NCBI RefSeq assembly: GCF_000971255.1
Contig: NZ_BBMC01000003.1
Coordinates: 1-64,000 of the forward strand
DNA: 64,000 nucleotides
Reading direction: 5' to 3'
Origin: Demequina rhizosphaerae
GTDB lineage: Bacteria > Actinomycetota > Actinomycetes > Actinomycetales > Demequinaceae
Position numbers and translations under genes: made by a program. This document shows positions 43,729 through 52,232 of the stretch, piece by piece. The notes under the pieces were generated by a model. The model did not search any database. It was not told where the DNA came from and worked only from the letters and a program-made list of their open reading frames with translations. Numbering within the stretch: the stretch's first letter is position 1; every line of letters starts with the position of its first letter.

Positions 43729-45543
43729 TCAGACCTTCGCGTAGATGCCGTCGATGATGTCGGCGAAGTGGTCCTCGACCTGCTTGCGGCGGACCTTGAG
43801 CGAGGCGGACATCTCCTCGTGGGCCTCGCTGAGCTCGCGGGGGAGCACGCGCCACTCGCGGATCGCCTCCGCGCGCGAGACCAGGGTGTTCGCCTGGTCG
43901 ACGATGTGCTGGATGTGCTCCCGCACCGTGGCGTCCTTCGCGGCCTCCGCGGCTGACATGAGCGACAGGCCCTTGGACTTGAGCCACCCGGGCAGCATCG
44001 CCTCGTCGATCGACAGCAGCGCGCCGATGAACGGCTTGCCGTCGCCCACCACCACGACCTCCTGGATGAGCGCGTAGGGGCGGATCGCGTCCTCGAGGCT
44101 CGCGGGCTGGACGTTCTTGCCGCCCGCGGTCACGAGGATCTCCTTCTTGCGGCCCGTGATGCTGAGGAAGCCGTCCGCGTCGATCGAGCCGAGGTCACCC
44201 GTGTGGTACCAGCCGTCGGTCATGACCTCGGCGGTCGCCTCGGGGTTCCTCCAGTAGCCCGAGAACAGGTTGGGGCCCTGCGCGAGCACCTCGCCGTCCT
44301 CGGCGATCCTCACCGTGCCGCCCGGGTAGGGGTAGCCGACGGTGCCGACGCGCACGTCGGTCGGCGGGTTGACGGTCATGGGGCCGGCGAGCTCGGTGGT
44401 GCCGTAGCCCTCCATCACCGCGATGCCGAGGCCGCCGTAGAAGTGGGAGACGCGGGGCACGAGCCGGGCGCCGCCGCACACGATGTGGCGGAGGTTGCCG
44501 CCCAGCGCGGCGCGCACCTTGTTGAGGACCAGCGCGTTCGCGACCGCCATCTGCGCGCGCAGGACGATGCCGTGGCGGCCGCGCCGCACGCGCGCCTCGT
44601 CCACCTTGCGCGCGACGAACGCGCTCCAGCGGAACAGCCTCTGCTTGATGCCGCCGCCGGTGCGCTCGTCGACCACGTTGTAGAACGTCTCGAGCACGCG
44701 CGGCACCGCCATGAGCCAGGTGGGCTTGAAGGTCTGCAGGTCTGAGGCGAGGGTCTTGTGCGTCGGTGCGAAGCCGATGACGGCCTCGCACGCCAGGGCG
44801 AGGACCTCGACGTGCCGCGCGAGCACGTGGGCGAGGGGCAGGAACAGGAGGATGCGCGCGTCGCCGTCCGCGAGCGTCCCGAACTCGGAATGCGCGGCGC
44901 CGTTGAGCGAGTGCTCGACGAACGCGCGATGGCTGAGCGCGACGCCCTTGGGGCGGCCGGTGGTGCCCGAGGTGTAGACGATGGTCGCGACGTCGTCCGC
45001 GCGGACGTCCGCGGTGGCGGCCGCGAGCGTCGCGTCGTCGATGATGGCGCCGGCCTCGGCCAGCACGTCGAGCGCGGGCTCCTCGTCGCCGTCGATCACG
45101 AGCAGGCGCGGCGGGGTGTCCATCTCGCGGGCGGCGGCGGCCATCGTGTCGTTCTCGACGATGAGCATCGCGAGATCCGCGTCCTCGCGGATCCAGGCGA
45201 GCTGGTGCGCCGAGGAGCTCGGGTATACCGGCACCGTGATCGCGCCGGCGGCCTGGATCGCGAAGTCGATGACGACCCACTCGTAGCGCGTGTTCGCCTG
45301 GAGGCCGACCGTCTGCGTGGGCGCGATGCCGTACGCGAGCAGGCCCTTCGCGGCGCGGGTGACGTCCTCCTGGAAGCGCGCGCGGGACACCTCGACCCAC
45401 GCGCCGGACTCGTCCTTGTACTCGCCGAAGATGCGCGCGGGGTCCTCGGCGACGCGATCGCGCAGCAGCGACGTGAAGGTGTAGTCGCCGGGCTTGTGGA
45501 TCAGCTGAGGCGTCGTCGACTCGAGGCGGGGGGACTCGCTCAT
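43729..45543 (-). CDS. Long-chain acyl-CoA synthetase (AMP-forming)
   Basis: 604 residues, ANL superfamily; activates fatty acids to acyl-AMP and then acyl-CoA. The ATP-binding P-loop is TIVYTSGTTGRPKGVALSH; further motifs are MEGYGTTELAG, DGWYHTGDLGSID and TGRKKEILVTAGGKNVQP. The region after GKNVQP (PLILxSID-like, GALLSIDEAMLPGW) is typical of FadD15-like enzymes of actinobacteria. The ATG 45543 is preceded at seven bases by TAGGAT, suggesting a leaderless message; a longer reading from 45561 is less likely. Confidence 0.92.
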   Translation of the reverse strand: MSESPRLESTTPQLIHKPGDYTFTSLLRDRVAEDPARIFGEYKDESGAWVEVSRARFQEDVTRAAKGLLAYGIAPTQTVGLQANTRYEWVVIDFAIQAAGAITVPVYPSSSAHQLAWIREDADLAMLIVENDTMAAAAREMDTPPRLLVIDGDEEPALDVLAEAGAIIDDATLAAATADVRADDVATIVYTSGTTGRPKGVALSHRAFVEHSLNGAAHSEFGTLADGDARILLFLPLAHVLARHVEVLALACEAVIGFAPTHKTLASDLQTFKPTWLMAVPRVLETFYNVVDERTGGGIKQRLFRWSAFVARKVDEARVRRGRHGIVLRAQMAVANALVLNKVRAALGGNLRHIVCGGARLVPRVSHFYGGLGIAVMEGYGTTELAGPMTVNPPTDVRVGTVGYPYPGGTVRIAEDGEVLAQGPNLFSGYWRNPEATAEVMTDGWYHTGDLGSIDADGFLSITGRKKEILVTAGGKNVQPASLEDAIRPYALIQEVVVVGDGKPFIGALLSIDEAMLPGWLKSKGLSLMSAAEAAKDATVREHIQHIVDQANTLVSRAEAIREWRVLPRELSEAHEEMSASLKVRRKQVEDHFADIIDGIYAKV

Positions 45544-45735
45544 GCCTGCAATCCTAGGCAACGCGCCCTTAGGTTACGGTGCCGTAGGTCCCGAAGCGCC
45601 GCCCCGTCCCGACAGTGCGCACGGACGCGCCCGCGACGCGCCGGCGGGCGGGGACGATGCGCGGGCTTCCTCGGCGTGTCGGCGCGGGATCCGTGCGCGC
45701 CGTCGGGCGCCGGGGGGTTGTCAGCGTCCGTAACG

Positions 45736-45750
45736 CGATATATCGTGATA
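45736..45750. promoter_or_regulatory. AT-rich palindrome upstream of the PadR gene
   Basis: CGATATATCG (45736-45745) is a perfect palindrome that overlaps TATCGTGATA (45741-45750), 35-49 bases before the PadR start. Such AT-rich islands in a high-GC sequence are typical autoregulatory PadR sites; the box TATATC may also be the -10. Confidence 0.55.
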
Positions 45751-45784
45751 GCGCAACGATAGATAGAAACGAGAGGAGCGGGTC

Positions 45785-46462
45785 ATGAGGCACTCGCACC
45801 AGCGACCCGGGCCGCGCGGCTACCGCGGCGACATCCCCGGCCCCGTGTGGGCCGACGGCTCCGAGCCCGCGGGGCGCGGCGCGCGCCGCCGCCGCGGCGG
45901 CTTCGGGGACCACGACGAGACGGAGGGCTTCGGAGAGCCGCGCGGCCGCGGGCGCCATGGCGGGCCTGGCCACGGACCCGGCGGCGGCCGCGGCCGCGGG
46001 CGCGGACGTGGCGGCGGGCGACCGCGCGGCGACGTGCGCGTCGCGATCCTGCTGCTCCTGGCCGACCAGCCGCGTCACGGCTACGACCTCATCCGCGAGA
46101 TCGAGGAGCGCAGCGGAGGCGCGTGGGTGCCGAGCCCCGGCTCGATCTACCCGACCCTCCAGGCGCTCGAGGACGAGGGCCTCGTGGCGGTCGACACGGT
46201 CGAGGGGCGCAAGGTCGCCTCGCTGACCCCGGCCGGCGACGAATGGGCCGCCGAGCACGAGGGCGAGCTCGACGCGCTGTTCGAGGTCGACGACCGTGAG
46301 CAGCAGATGATGGCGCTGCGCCGCGAGCTCGACGCCCTGCGCGACGCCGCGCACCACGTCATGCGCCACGACCACGGGTCGGAGGTCGCCGCGAAGGCGG
46401 TCGAGGTGGTCGGCGCCGCGCGGCGCGACCTGTACCGGCTGCTCGCCGAGGCCGACGGCTGA
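45785..46462 (+). CDS. PadR-family regulator with Gly/Arg-rich N-terminal extension
   Basis: 225 residues. The winged-helix domain starts near 83 (DVRVAILLLLADQPRHGYDL), continues through GAWVPSPGSIYPTLQALEDE and ends with a C-terminal dimerisation helix (REQQMMALRRELDALRDAAH). The first 82 residues are unusual for the family: positions 27-82 are a low-complexity stretch of Gly, Arg and His with repeated G-R-G-R. ATG 45785 follows GAGAGGAGC. PadR proteins usually repress a nearby transporter; none is adjacent here, so it may act on itself and distant genes. Confidence 0.86.
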   Translation: MRHSHQRPGPRGYRGDIPGPVWADGSEPAGRGARRRRGGFGDHDETEGFGEPRGRGRHGGPGHGPGGGRGRGRGRGGGRPRGDVRVAILLLLADQPRHGYDLIREIEERSGGAWVPSPGSIYPTLQALEDEGLVAVDTVEGRKVASLTPAGDEWAAEHEGELDALFEVDDREQQMMALRRELDALRDAAHHVMRHDHGSEVAAKAVEVVGAARRDLYRLLAEADG

Positions 46463-46486
46463 CGCCGCCGGCGCATCGTCCCGCGT

Positions 46487-47095
46487 CTAGGCGCTGGTAG
46501 GCGCGAGGCGCGGAGCGATCCGCGCCTCGAGCCCGCTGCGTACCGCCGGCCACTCCCGGTCGAGGATCGAGAACACTACGGTGTCGCGCAGGGTGCCGTC
46601 GTGCCAGCGCTGGTGCTGGCGCAGCACGCCGTCCTGACGGGCGCCCAGGCGCGCGATGGCCGCGCGCGACTGGTGGTTGTGCCAGTGCGTGCGGAACTCG
46701 ACGGCGATGCAGCCGAGGTCGTCGAAGGCCCGCGACAGGAGCAGCAGCTTGGCGGCCGGGTTGATCCCGGTGCCCTGCGCCTCGCACCCCATCCACGTGC
46801 TGCCGATCTCGAGGCGCCCGTTGACCTCGTCGAGGTTGAGGTACGTGGTCATCCCGACCGCGCGGCCGGTCGCGGCGTCGACGATCGCCCACGGGGCGAC
46901 GCGGCCCTCGCGCTGCGACGCGAGCCGCGCCTCGATCTCCGCGGCCATGCCGTCGGGCGAGGGGATCCGCGTGTACCACGTGCGCCACAGCTCGCCGGGG
47001 ACCACGGCGGCCGCGAGGTCGTCGCGGTGGGCGGGGGAGAGCGGTTCGAGGCGCGCGAGCGCGTGCTCGAGCACCGGGGTGTCGTGGAACGCCAT
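46487..47095 (-). CDS. GNAT-family N-acetyltransferase (RimJ/RimL-like)
   Basis: 202 residues. The GNAT fold shows MTTYLNLDEVNGRLEIGSTW, then the acetyl-CoA-binding region QGTGINPAAKLLLLSRAFDD and the RimJ/L-type ending H-N-H-Q-S-R-A-A-I-A-R-L-G. TAGGCT lies six bases before the ATG with no ribosome site, so the message is probably leaderless. Acceptor unknown. Confidence 0.86.
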   Translation of the reverse strand: MAFHDTPVLEHALARLEPLSPAHRDDLAAAVVPGELWRTWYTRIPSPDGMAAEIEARLASQREGRVAPWAIVDAATGRAVGMTTYLNLDEVNGRLEIGSTWMGCEAQGTGINPAAKLLLLSRAFDDLGCIAVEFRTHWHNHQSRAAIARLGARQDGVLRQHQRWHDGTLRDTVVFSILDREWPAVRSGLEARIAPRLAPTSA

Positions 47096-47112
47096 GGCGC
47101 GAGCCTAGGGGC

Positions 47113-47949
47113 TCAGGCCTCCGCGGCCTCCTTGGCGGCCTTCTTCTCGGCCTTCTTGCCCGCCTTCTCGGCGGCCTTCTCCTCGTCACGCTCGCGCTTG
47201 GCCTCGACGGCGGCCGCCGCGGCCGCGCCGACGATGCCGGCGCCGTTGAGCAGCTCCGCGGGGACGATCGGGGCGCGCAGGCGCAGCTTCGGCAGGAACA
47301 TGTGGTGCGACTTCGAGATGCCGCCGCCCACGATGATGAGGTCGGGCCAGAGCAGCCGCTCCATCTCGGAGTAGTACTTCTGGAGCTCCTCGATCCACTG
47401 GTCCCAGTCGTAGCCGTAGCGGTCGCGAGCGGACTCGGCGGCGCGGTCCTCGGCGTCGTGGCCGTCGATGACGAGGTGGCCGAGCTCGAGGTTCGGCACG
47501 AGCGTGCCGTCGACGATCATCGCGGTGCCGATGCCCGTGCCGAGCGTCGTCATGAGGATCGAGCCGTTGCGGCCGTGCGCCGCGCCGAACTTGTACTCGC
47601 CGTAGCCCGCTGCATCCGCGTCGTTGAGGACGTGCACGTCGTGGCCCGCGTAGTCGCGGATGATCGCGCGCAGGTCGGTGCCGATCCACGAGTCGTCGAC
47701 GTTCGCGGCGGTCTTGACGATGCCGTGCTGGACCACGCCGGGGAAGGCCACGCCGATGGGCACCTTCTTCGACGGGTTGAACTTGGCGATCACCTTCGCG
47801 ACGGTGCGCGCGATCGCGTCCGGGGTCGACGGCTGCGGCGTCGGGATCCGGTAGCGGTCGTCGGTGAACTTGCCGTTCTTGAGGTTGACGGGTGCGGCCT
47901 TGATGCCGGTGCCGCCGATGTCGACGCCGATCGCGATGTTCTTGCTCAT
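47113..47949 (-). CDS. ppgK: Polyphosphate glucokinase (ROK family)
   Basis: 278 residues; phosphorylates glucose using polyphosphate or ATP. Conserved features are GVDIGGTGIKAAPV, VAFPGVVQ, VLNDADAAGYGEYKFGA, LTTLGTGIGTAMIVDG and LELGHLVIDG, as in actinobacterial PpgK. The start overlaps the map stop (ATGA), forming a two-gene operon. The last 45 residues form a Lys/Ala/Glu-rich helical tail (KKAEKKAAKEAAEA), longer than in typical PpgK, which might bind polyphosphate or nucleic acid. Confidence 0.92.
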   Translation of the reverse strand: MSKNIAIGVDIGGTGIKAAPVNLKNGKFTDDRYRIPTPQPSTPDAIARTVAKVIAKFNPSKKVPIGVAFPGVVQHGIVKTAANVDDSWIGTDLRAIIRDYAGHDVHVLNDADAAGYGEYKFGAAHGRNGSILMTTLGTGIGTAMIVDGTLVPNLELGHLVIDGHDAEDRAAESARDRYGYDWDQWIEELQKYYSEMERLLWPDLIIVGGGISKSHHMFLPKLRLRAPIVPAELLNGAGIVGAAAAAAVEAKRERDEEKAAEKAGKKAEKKAAKEAAEA

Positions 47950-48827
47950 GGCAGCGTGAGAACCTCCGGTCCGGTCTCCGTGATGACGATGGTGTGCTCG
48001 AACTGCGCGACCCACGAGCCGTCGTCCGTGACGACCGTCCAGCCGTCCTTCCACTCGTGGTTCTCCTCCGAGCCCATGCACAGCATCGGCTCGACGGTGA
48101 AGACCATGCCCACCTCGATGACGTCGTCGTGGTGCGGCGCCGCGTCGTAGTGGGGGATGACCAGCCCGGTGTGGAACGCGGGGCCCACGCCGTGGCCGGT
48201 GTAGCTGCGCACCGACTCGAAGCCGAAGCGCCCCGCGTACTTCTCGATGACCCGGCCGATGACGTTGACCTCGCGGCCCGGCTGCGCGGCCTTGATGCCG
48301 CGCATCATCGCCTCGTGGGTCACCTCGACGAGCTTGACCGCCTCCGGCGAGCCCTCGCCCGCGATGAACGAGCCGCAGTTGTCGCCGTGGACGCCGTTCT
48401 TGAAGGCCGTGATGTCGACCTTGACGATGTCGCCCTCCTGGACCACGGTCGAGTCCGGGATGCCGTGGCAGATGACCTCGTTCACCGAGGTGCACAGGGA
48501 CTTCGGGAAGGCGGGACGGCCGGCGGCGCCCGGGTAGCCGAGCGTCGACGGGTAGGCGCCGTGGTCGAGGACGAACTCGTGGCCGATGCGGTCGAGCTCG
48601 TCCGTGGTGACGCCGGGGGCCACGTGGCGGCCGACCTCGGCCAGCGCCTGCGCGGCGATCCGCGCGCTGATGCGGATCTTCTCGATGGTCTCGGCGTCGT
48701 GGACGTCTCCGCCGCCCCACGTGGCCGCGCGCCTGCGTCCCACGTACTCGGGCCGCGCGATCGCGGCGGGGACCTCGCGGATGGTCGACACGGCGCCCTT
48801 GGTGATGCTCTCGCGTACGGGGCTCAT
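47946..48827 (-). CDS. map: Methionine aminopeptidase, type I
   Basis: 293 residues. Removes the initiator methionine from nascent proteins. Metal ligands are seen as Asp138 (VKVDITAF), Asp149 (GDNCGSF), His in SYTGHGVG, Glu in TVEPML and Glu in QFEHTIV, with the substrate-binding His121 in ICHGIPD. The N-terminal extension of about 40 residues before DAETIEKIR is common in actinobacterial MapB. ATG 48827 is chosen because TAGACT lies seven bases upstream (leaderless type); an upstream in-frame ATG at 48845 overlaps that box. Confidence 0.93.
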   Translation of the reverse strand: MSPVRESITKGAVSTIREVPAAIARPEYVGRRRAATWGGGDVHDAETIEKIRISARIAAQALAEVGRHVAPGVTTDELDRIGHEFVLDHGAYPSTLGYPGAAGRPAFPKSLCTSVNEVICHGIPDSTVVQEGDIVKVDITAFKNGVHGDNCGSFIAGEGSPEAVKLVEVTHEAMMRGIKAAQPGREVNVIGRVIEKYAGRFGFESVRSYTGHGVGPAFHTGLVIPHYDAAPHHDDVIEVGMVFTVEPMLCMGSEENHEWKDGWTVVTDDGSWVAQFEHTIVITETGPEVLTLP

Positions 48828-48858
48828 GCCTGGCAGTCTATTCACGGAGGCGATGCCG

Positions 48859-49059
48859 ATGTCACCCGAGAGCGACCCGCCGGTCGAGTACTACTTCAAC
48901 ACCCGGACGAAGATGGTGGAGAAGGGCCGTCAGAGCTCGTGGGAGCACCTCATGGGGCCGTACCCGACCTACGAGGAGGCGGCCGGCGCGCTCGAGATCG
49001 CGAAGGCGCGCAACGAGCAGTGGGAGGACGACGACGACCGTTGGCGGAACGAGTCGTAG
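48859..49059 (+). CDS. Small conserved acidic protein
   Basis: 66 residues with the pattern YYFNTRTKMVEKGRQSSWEHLMGPYPTYEEAAGALEIAKARN (split: YYFNTRTKMVEKG, RQSSWEHLMGPY, then a helix and an acidic tail), a short SPOR-like unit that I recall as widespread in actinobacteria next to glutamine synthetase or map genes. GGAGG (48846-48850) lies eight bases before ATG 48859 and only two before ATG 48853, so the second is chosen. Divergent from map. Confidence 0.72.
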   Translation: MSPESDPPVEYYFNTRTKMVEKGRQSSWEHLMGPYPTYEEAAGALEIAKARNEQWEDDDDRWRNES

Positions 49060-49101
49060 ACCCCGCGTCGGAGGATCCGTCCTTGTAGGAGGAGGCTCGT
49101 C

Positions 49102-50046
49102 ATGAGCATCCGTGTCAACGTCGACACCTTCGTGCGCGCCGAGACCGACCGCATGTTCGCGGACATCCAGCGGAGCGCCGGCGGGCCGGGGCGCCTCGCG
49201 CACCATCGCGCGCCCACGCCGATCGACCAGCAGACCGTCATCCGCATGAACCGCGACACGCTCTACAGCTTCGGCGTGGTCGACCTCGCGCGCCCGGTCA
49301 CGCTCACGCTGCCGGACGCGGGCGGCCGGTACCTGTCCGCGATGATCGTGAGCAACGACCACCACATCCCCGTGATCCTGCACGATGCGGGCGACCACGT
49401 CCTCGACGAGGCGACGGTGGGCACGCGGTACGCGCTCGTCGCGCTCCGGATCCTGGTCGACCCCGGCAGCGAGGACGACGTCGCGGCCGTCGGCGCGCTC
49501 CAGGACGCCGTGGCGCTCTCCGGCGGCGGGGGAGAGCCCTTCGTGTACCCCGACTACGACGCCGAGAGCCTGGACGCCACGCGCGAGGCCCTGCTCGCGC
49601 TCGCCTCGGGGCTGAGCGACTACACGGGCGCGTTCGGCCGCCAGGGCGAGGTCGACCCGATCCACCACCTCATCGGCACGGCGTCCGGCTGGGGCGGGCT
49701 GCCCACGAGCGAGGCCGTCTACGTGTCGCTCGCGCCGGACGATGCGGCGGCGGACCGACAGATCGTGCTCGCCGACGTCCCCGTCGACGCGTTCTGGTCG
49801 ATCTCCGTGTACAACGGCGCCGGCTTCTTCGAGCCCAACCCCTACGACCGGTACACCGTCAACAGCGTCACCGCGACGGCGGACGATGCGGGGGCCGTGG
49901 CCGTCCGGATGGTGCACGGCGAGCCGGCGGGCCCGAACGACATCCCGGTCCCGGACGCGTGGGGGATCGTGCTGCGGCTCTACCGCCCGCGCGACGAGAT
50001 CCGCGACGGGACCTGGCAGGCGCCGCCGCTGGAGCCGATCGCCTAG
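49102..50046 (+). CDS. DUF1254/DUF1214 domain protein
   Basis: 314 residues. The N-terminal DUF1254 part has D-Q-Q-T-V-I-R-M-N-R-D-T-L-Y-S and a beta-rich core; the C-terminal DUF1214 part carries FWSISVYNGAGFFEPNP, N-D-I-P-V-P-D-A-W and LRLYRP. No signal peptide, although many relatives are exported. Function is not established for the family. ATG 49102 follows AGGAGGAGGC. The TAG stop shares CTAG with the convergent membrane-protein gene. Confidence 0.8.
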   Translation: MSIRVNVDTFVRAETDRMFADIQRSAGGPGRLAHHRAPTPIDQQTVIRMNRDTLYSFGVVDLARPVTLTLPDAGGRYLSAMIVSNDHHIPVILHDAGDHVLDEATVGTRYALVALRILVDPGSEDDVAAVGALQDAVALSGGGGEPFVYPDYDAESLDATREALLALASGLSDYTGAFGRQGEVDPIHHLIGTASGWGGLPTSEAVYVSLAPDDAAADRQIVLADVPVDAFWSISVYNGAGFFEPNPYDRYTVNSVTATADDAGAVAVRMVHGEPAGPNDIPVPDAWGIVLRLYRPRDEIRDGTWQAPPLEPIA

Positions 50047-50498
50047 GCGCCCTCGACGACCACCGGACGGCGCGCGTGCCATGCCAGGGCGAAGCCGAGG
50101 ACGGACGCGCCGGCGTGCATCATCGTGAACCACAGCGTGATCGAGAACCCCAGCATGCCGAGGCCCGACTCCGGGAAGTCCCAGTTCCACACGACGATCG
50201 CGGCGGCCAGCTCGACCACGGCTGCCGCGAGCCCGGCGATGGCGCTGCGCGCGGTCGCGAGCGGCCGGGACGCGGCGAGGGTGAGCCCGACGACCGCCGC
50301 GAACGCGACATGCACGAGCGCGACCCACGGCGCGGCGGTCTCGAGCCCCGTCGCGTTGCCCAGCCAGCCGCGGTTCTTCGACTCCGCGAAGGAATAGGTC
50401 GCCATCGCGAGCAGGACCAGTAGCGCCGCGCCGCCGCTCGCCGCGACCCACCCGGCTGCGGCGGCACCGCGCCCGGCAACCGCCGCATCGTCCCTCAT
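50043..50498 (-). CDS. Small four-helix membrane protein, function unknown
   Basis: 151 residues with four predicted helices (GWVAASGGAALLVLLAMA; WVALVHVAFAAVVGLTLAA; AIAGLAAAVVELAAAIVVW; TLWFTMMHAGASVLGFALAW). ATG 50498 lies seven bases after TAACTT and has no ribosome site, matching the leaderless pattern. A longer frame from 50549 would run into the neighbouring gene. Confidence 0.65.
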   Translation of the reverse strand: MRDDAAVAGRGAAAAGWVAASGGAALLVLLAMATYSFAESKNRGWLGNATGLETAAPWVALVHVAFAAVVGLTLAASRPLATARSAIAGLAAAVVELAAAIVVWNWDFPESGLGMLGFSITLWFTMMHAGASVLGFALAWHARRPVVVEGA

Positions 50499-50508
50499 AC
50501 GAGGGAAG

Positions 50509-51360
50509 TTACACGTGGTGGCGCCAGGAGTGCTGCGGCTCGTAGCCAAGAAGGCGGCGGGCCTTGTCGATCGACAGCATCGTCTCGTGCTCGCCGAGTT
50601 CCTTCACCACCGGGACGCCGGGGAACTCCGCGGCGGCCAGGTCCGCGGACGCGCGCGACATCACGGTGTCCGCGTTGGCGATGACGAAGCGGTCGAAGCC
50701 GCGGGGCTCGTAGTCGAGCGCCCTCGCCACGGCCTGCGCACCGTCGCGGCCGTCGATGTAGCCCCACAGGTTCCAGCGGCGGGCCTGGGGGTCGTCGTCG
50801 AAGTCCGGGAACGCGGCGTAGTCCTCGACATCCATGACGTTGGAGAAGCGCAGCGCGATGATCTTCAGCGCGGGGTCCCAGCGGCACAGCTGGATCGCCA
50901 TCTGCTCCTCGAGGTGCTTCACCAGGGAGTAGTTCGACTCCGGGCGGGCGTCGTACTCCTCGTCGACGGGAATGTACGGCGGGGGAGTCTCGAACGGCAG
51001 GCCCAGCACCGTCTCGGACGAGGCGTAGACGACGTTCGTGATGCCGGCACGGCGCGCGCCCTGGAACACGTTGAACGTCGCGAGCATGTTGTTCTGGAAC
51101 GTCGCCGTGTCCGTCATCTGGCCCGGCGCGGGGATCGCGGCGAGGTGGACCACGGCGTCGACGCTCCCGTAGCGGTCCTGGACGCCGAACATCGCGTCCA
51201 TGGCCTGGCCCGCGTCGGCGAGGTCGATGCGCGTGTAGTCCATCGCGGGGGCGATGGGCTTGGCGTCGAGGCGGTGGACCCGGTGGCCGTCCTCGCGCAG
51301 CCGAGCGACCACGTGGCGGCCGAGCTTGCCCTCCGAGCCGGTGACGACGATCGAGGCCAT
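50509..51360 (-). CDS. NAD-dependent epimerase/dehydratase family protein
   Basis: 283-residue extended SDR. The nucleotide loop is VTGSEGKLGRHV; the active-site Ser-Tyr-Lys triad appears as YASSETV and the YSLVK of NYSLVKHLEE. The C-terminal region (EHETMLSIDKARRLLGYEPQ) is typical of uronate dehydrogenase or sugar epimerase relatives. The start is one base after the panB stop, so the two are co-transcribed although no shared pathway is clear. Substrate unknown. Confidence 0.85.
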   Translation of the reverse strand: MASIVVTGSEGKLGRHVVARLREDGHRVHRLDAKPIAPAMDYTRIDLADAGQAMDAMFGVQDRYGSVDAVVHLAAIPAPGQMTDTATFQNNMLATFNVFQGARRAGITNVVYASSETVLGLPFETPPPYIPVDEEYDARPESNYSLVKHLEEQMAIQLCRWDPALKIIALRFSNVMDVEDYAAFPDFDDDPQARRWNLWGYIDGRDGAQAVARALDYEPRGFDRFVIANADTVMSRASADLAAAEFPGVPVVKELGEHETMLSIDKARRLLGYEPQHSWRHHV

Positions 51361-51361
51361 G

Positions 51362-52168
51362 TCAGCTCTCGAACGTGTGCTCGGCGGCGGGGAAGGACAG
51401 GGCCTTGACCTCGTCGACATATGCGGCCGACGCGTCGACCATCGCCTGGCCCACCGCGCCGAACTGCTTGGAGAACCGCGGGTGCCACTCGCCGACCCCG
51501 GCCATGTCGAGCCACACGAGCACCTGGCCGTCCGTGTCCGGGCCCGCGCCGATGCCGATGGTGGGGATGTCGAGCGCCTCCGTGACGGCCTTGGCGGCGG
51601 GCGCGATGACCATCTCGAGGACCACGGCGAAGGCGCCGGCCTCCTGGAGCGCGAGCGCGTCCGCGACGAGGTCCTCGATGCCGTGCTCGCCGCGGCCCTG
51701 GATGCGGCGGCCGCCCAGCGCGGTCTCGCTCTGCGGGGTGAAGCCGAGGTGGCCGCAGAACGGGATGCCCGCGTCCGTGACGGCCTTGACCTGGCGGGCG
51801 ACGCGTCGGCCGCCCTCGAACTTGATCGCGTGCGCGCCCGAGAGCTTGACCATGCGGATCGCCGACTCGACGGCCTGCTCGGGGGAGACCTCGTACGAGC
51901 CGAACGGGAGGTCGGCGATGACGAAGGCGTGCTCGGCGCCGCGCACGACGGCGCGGGCGAACGGCACCATCTCGTCGAGCGTGAGCGGGACCGTCGACTC
52001 CATGCCGAGCATGTTGTCGCCCAGGGAGTCGCCCACGAGGAGGATGTCCGCGCCGCCGGCGTCGAACGCCCGGGCGGTGGGGAAGTCGTAGGCCGTCAGC
52101 ATGGCGATCTTCTCGCCCCGCTGCTTCATCTCCTTGAAGTGATGGATCCTGACCTTCTTGCGGCTCAT
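51362..52168 (-). CDS. panB: 3-methyl-2-oxobutanoate hydroxymethyltransferase
   Basis: 268 residues; first step of pantothenate synthesis, adding a hydroxymethyl group from methylene-tetrahydrofolate to alpha-ketoisovalerate. Conserved blocks are MLTAYDFPTARAFDAGGAD, LLVGDSLGDNMLG, ADLPFGSYE, GHLGFTPQS, VLEMV and TIGIGAGPDTDGQVLV. panC/panD are not adjacent. Confidence 0.95.
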   Translation of the reverse strand: MSRKKVRIHHFKEMKQRGEKIAMLTAYDFPTARAFDAGGADILLVGDSLGDNMLGMESTVPLTLDEMVPFARAVVRGAEHAFVIADLPFGSYEVSPEQAVESAIRMVKLSGAHAIKFEGGRRVARQVKAVTDAGIPFCGHLGFTPQSETALGGRRIQGRGEHGIEDLVADALALQEAGAFAVVLEMVIAPAAKAVTEALDIPTIGIGAGPDTDGQVLVWLDMAGVGEWHPRFSKQFGAVGQAMVDASAAYVDEVKALSFPAAEHTFES

Positions 52169-52232
52169 GGCTCCACTGTCTCACGTGGTGATACGGGGTT
52201 GCGACGCCAGCGATACCGCTGGTGGTGCGGCC

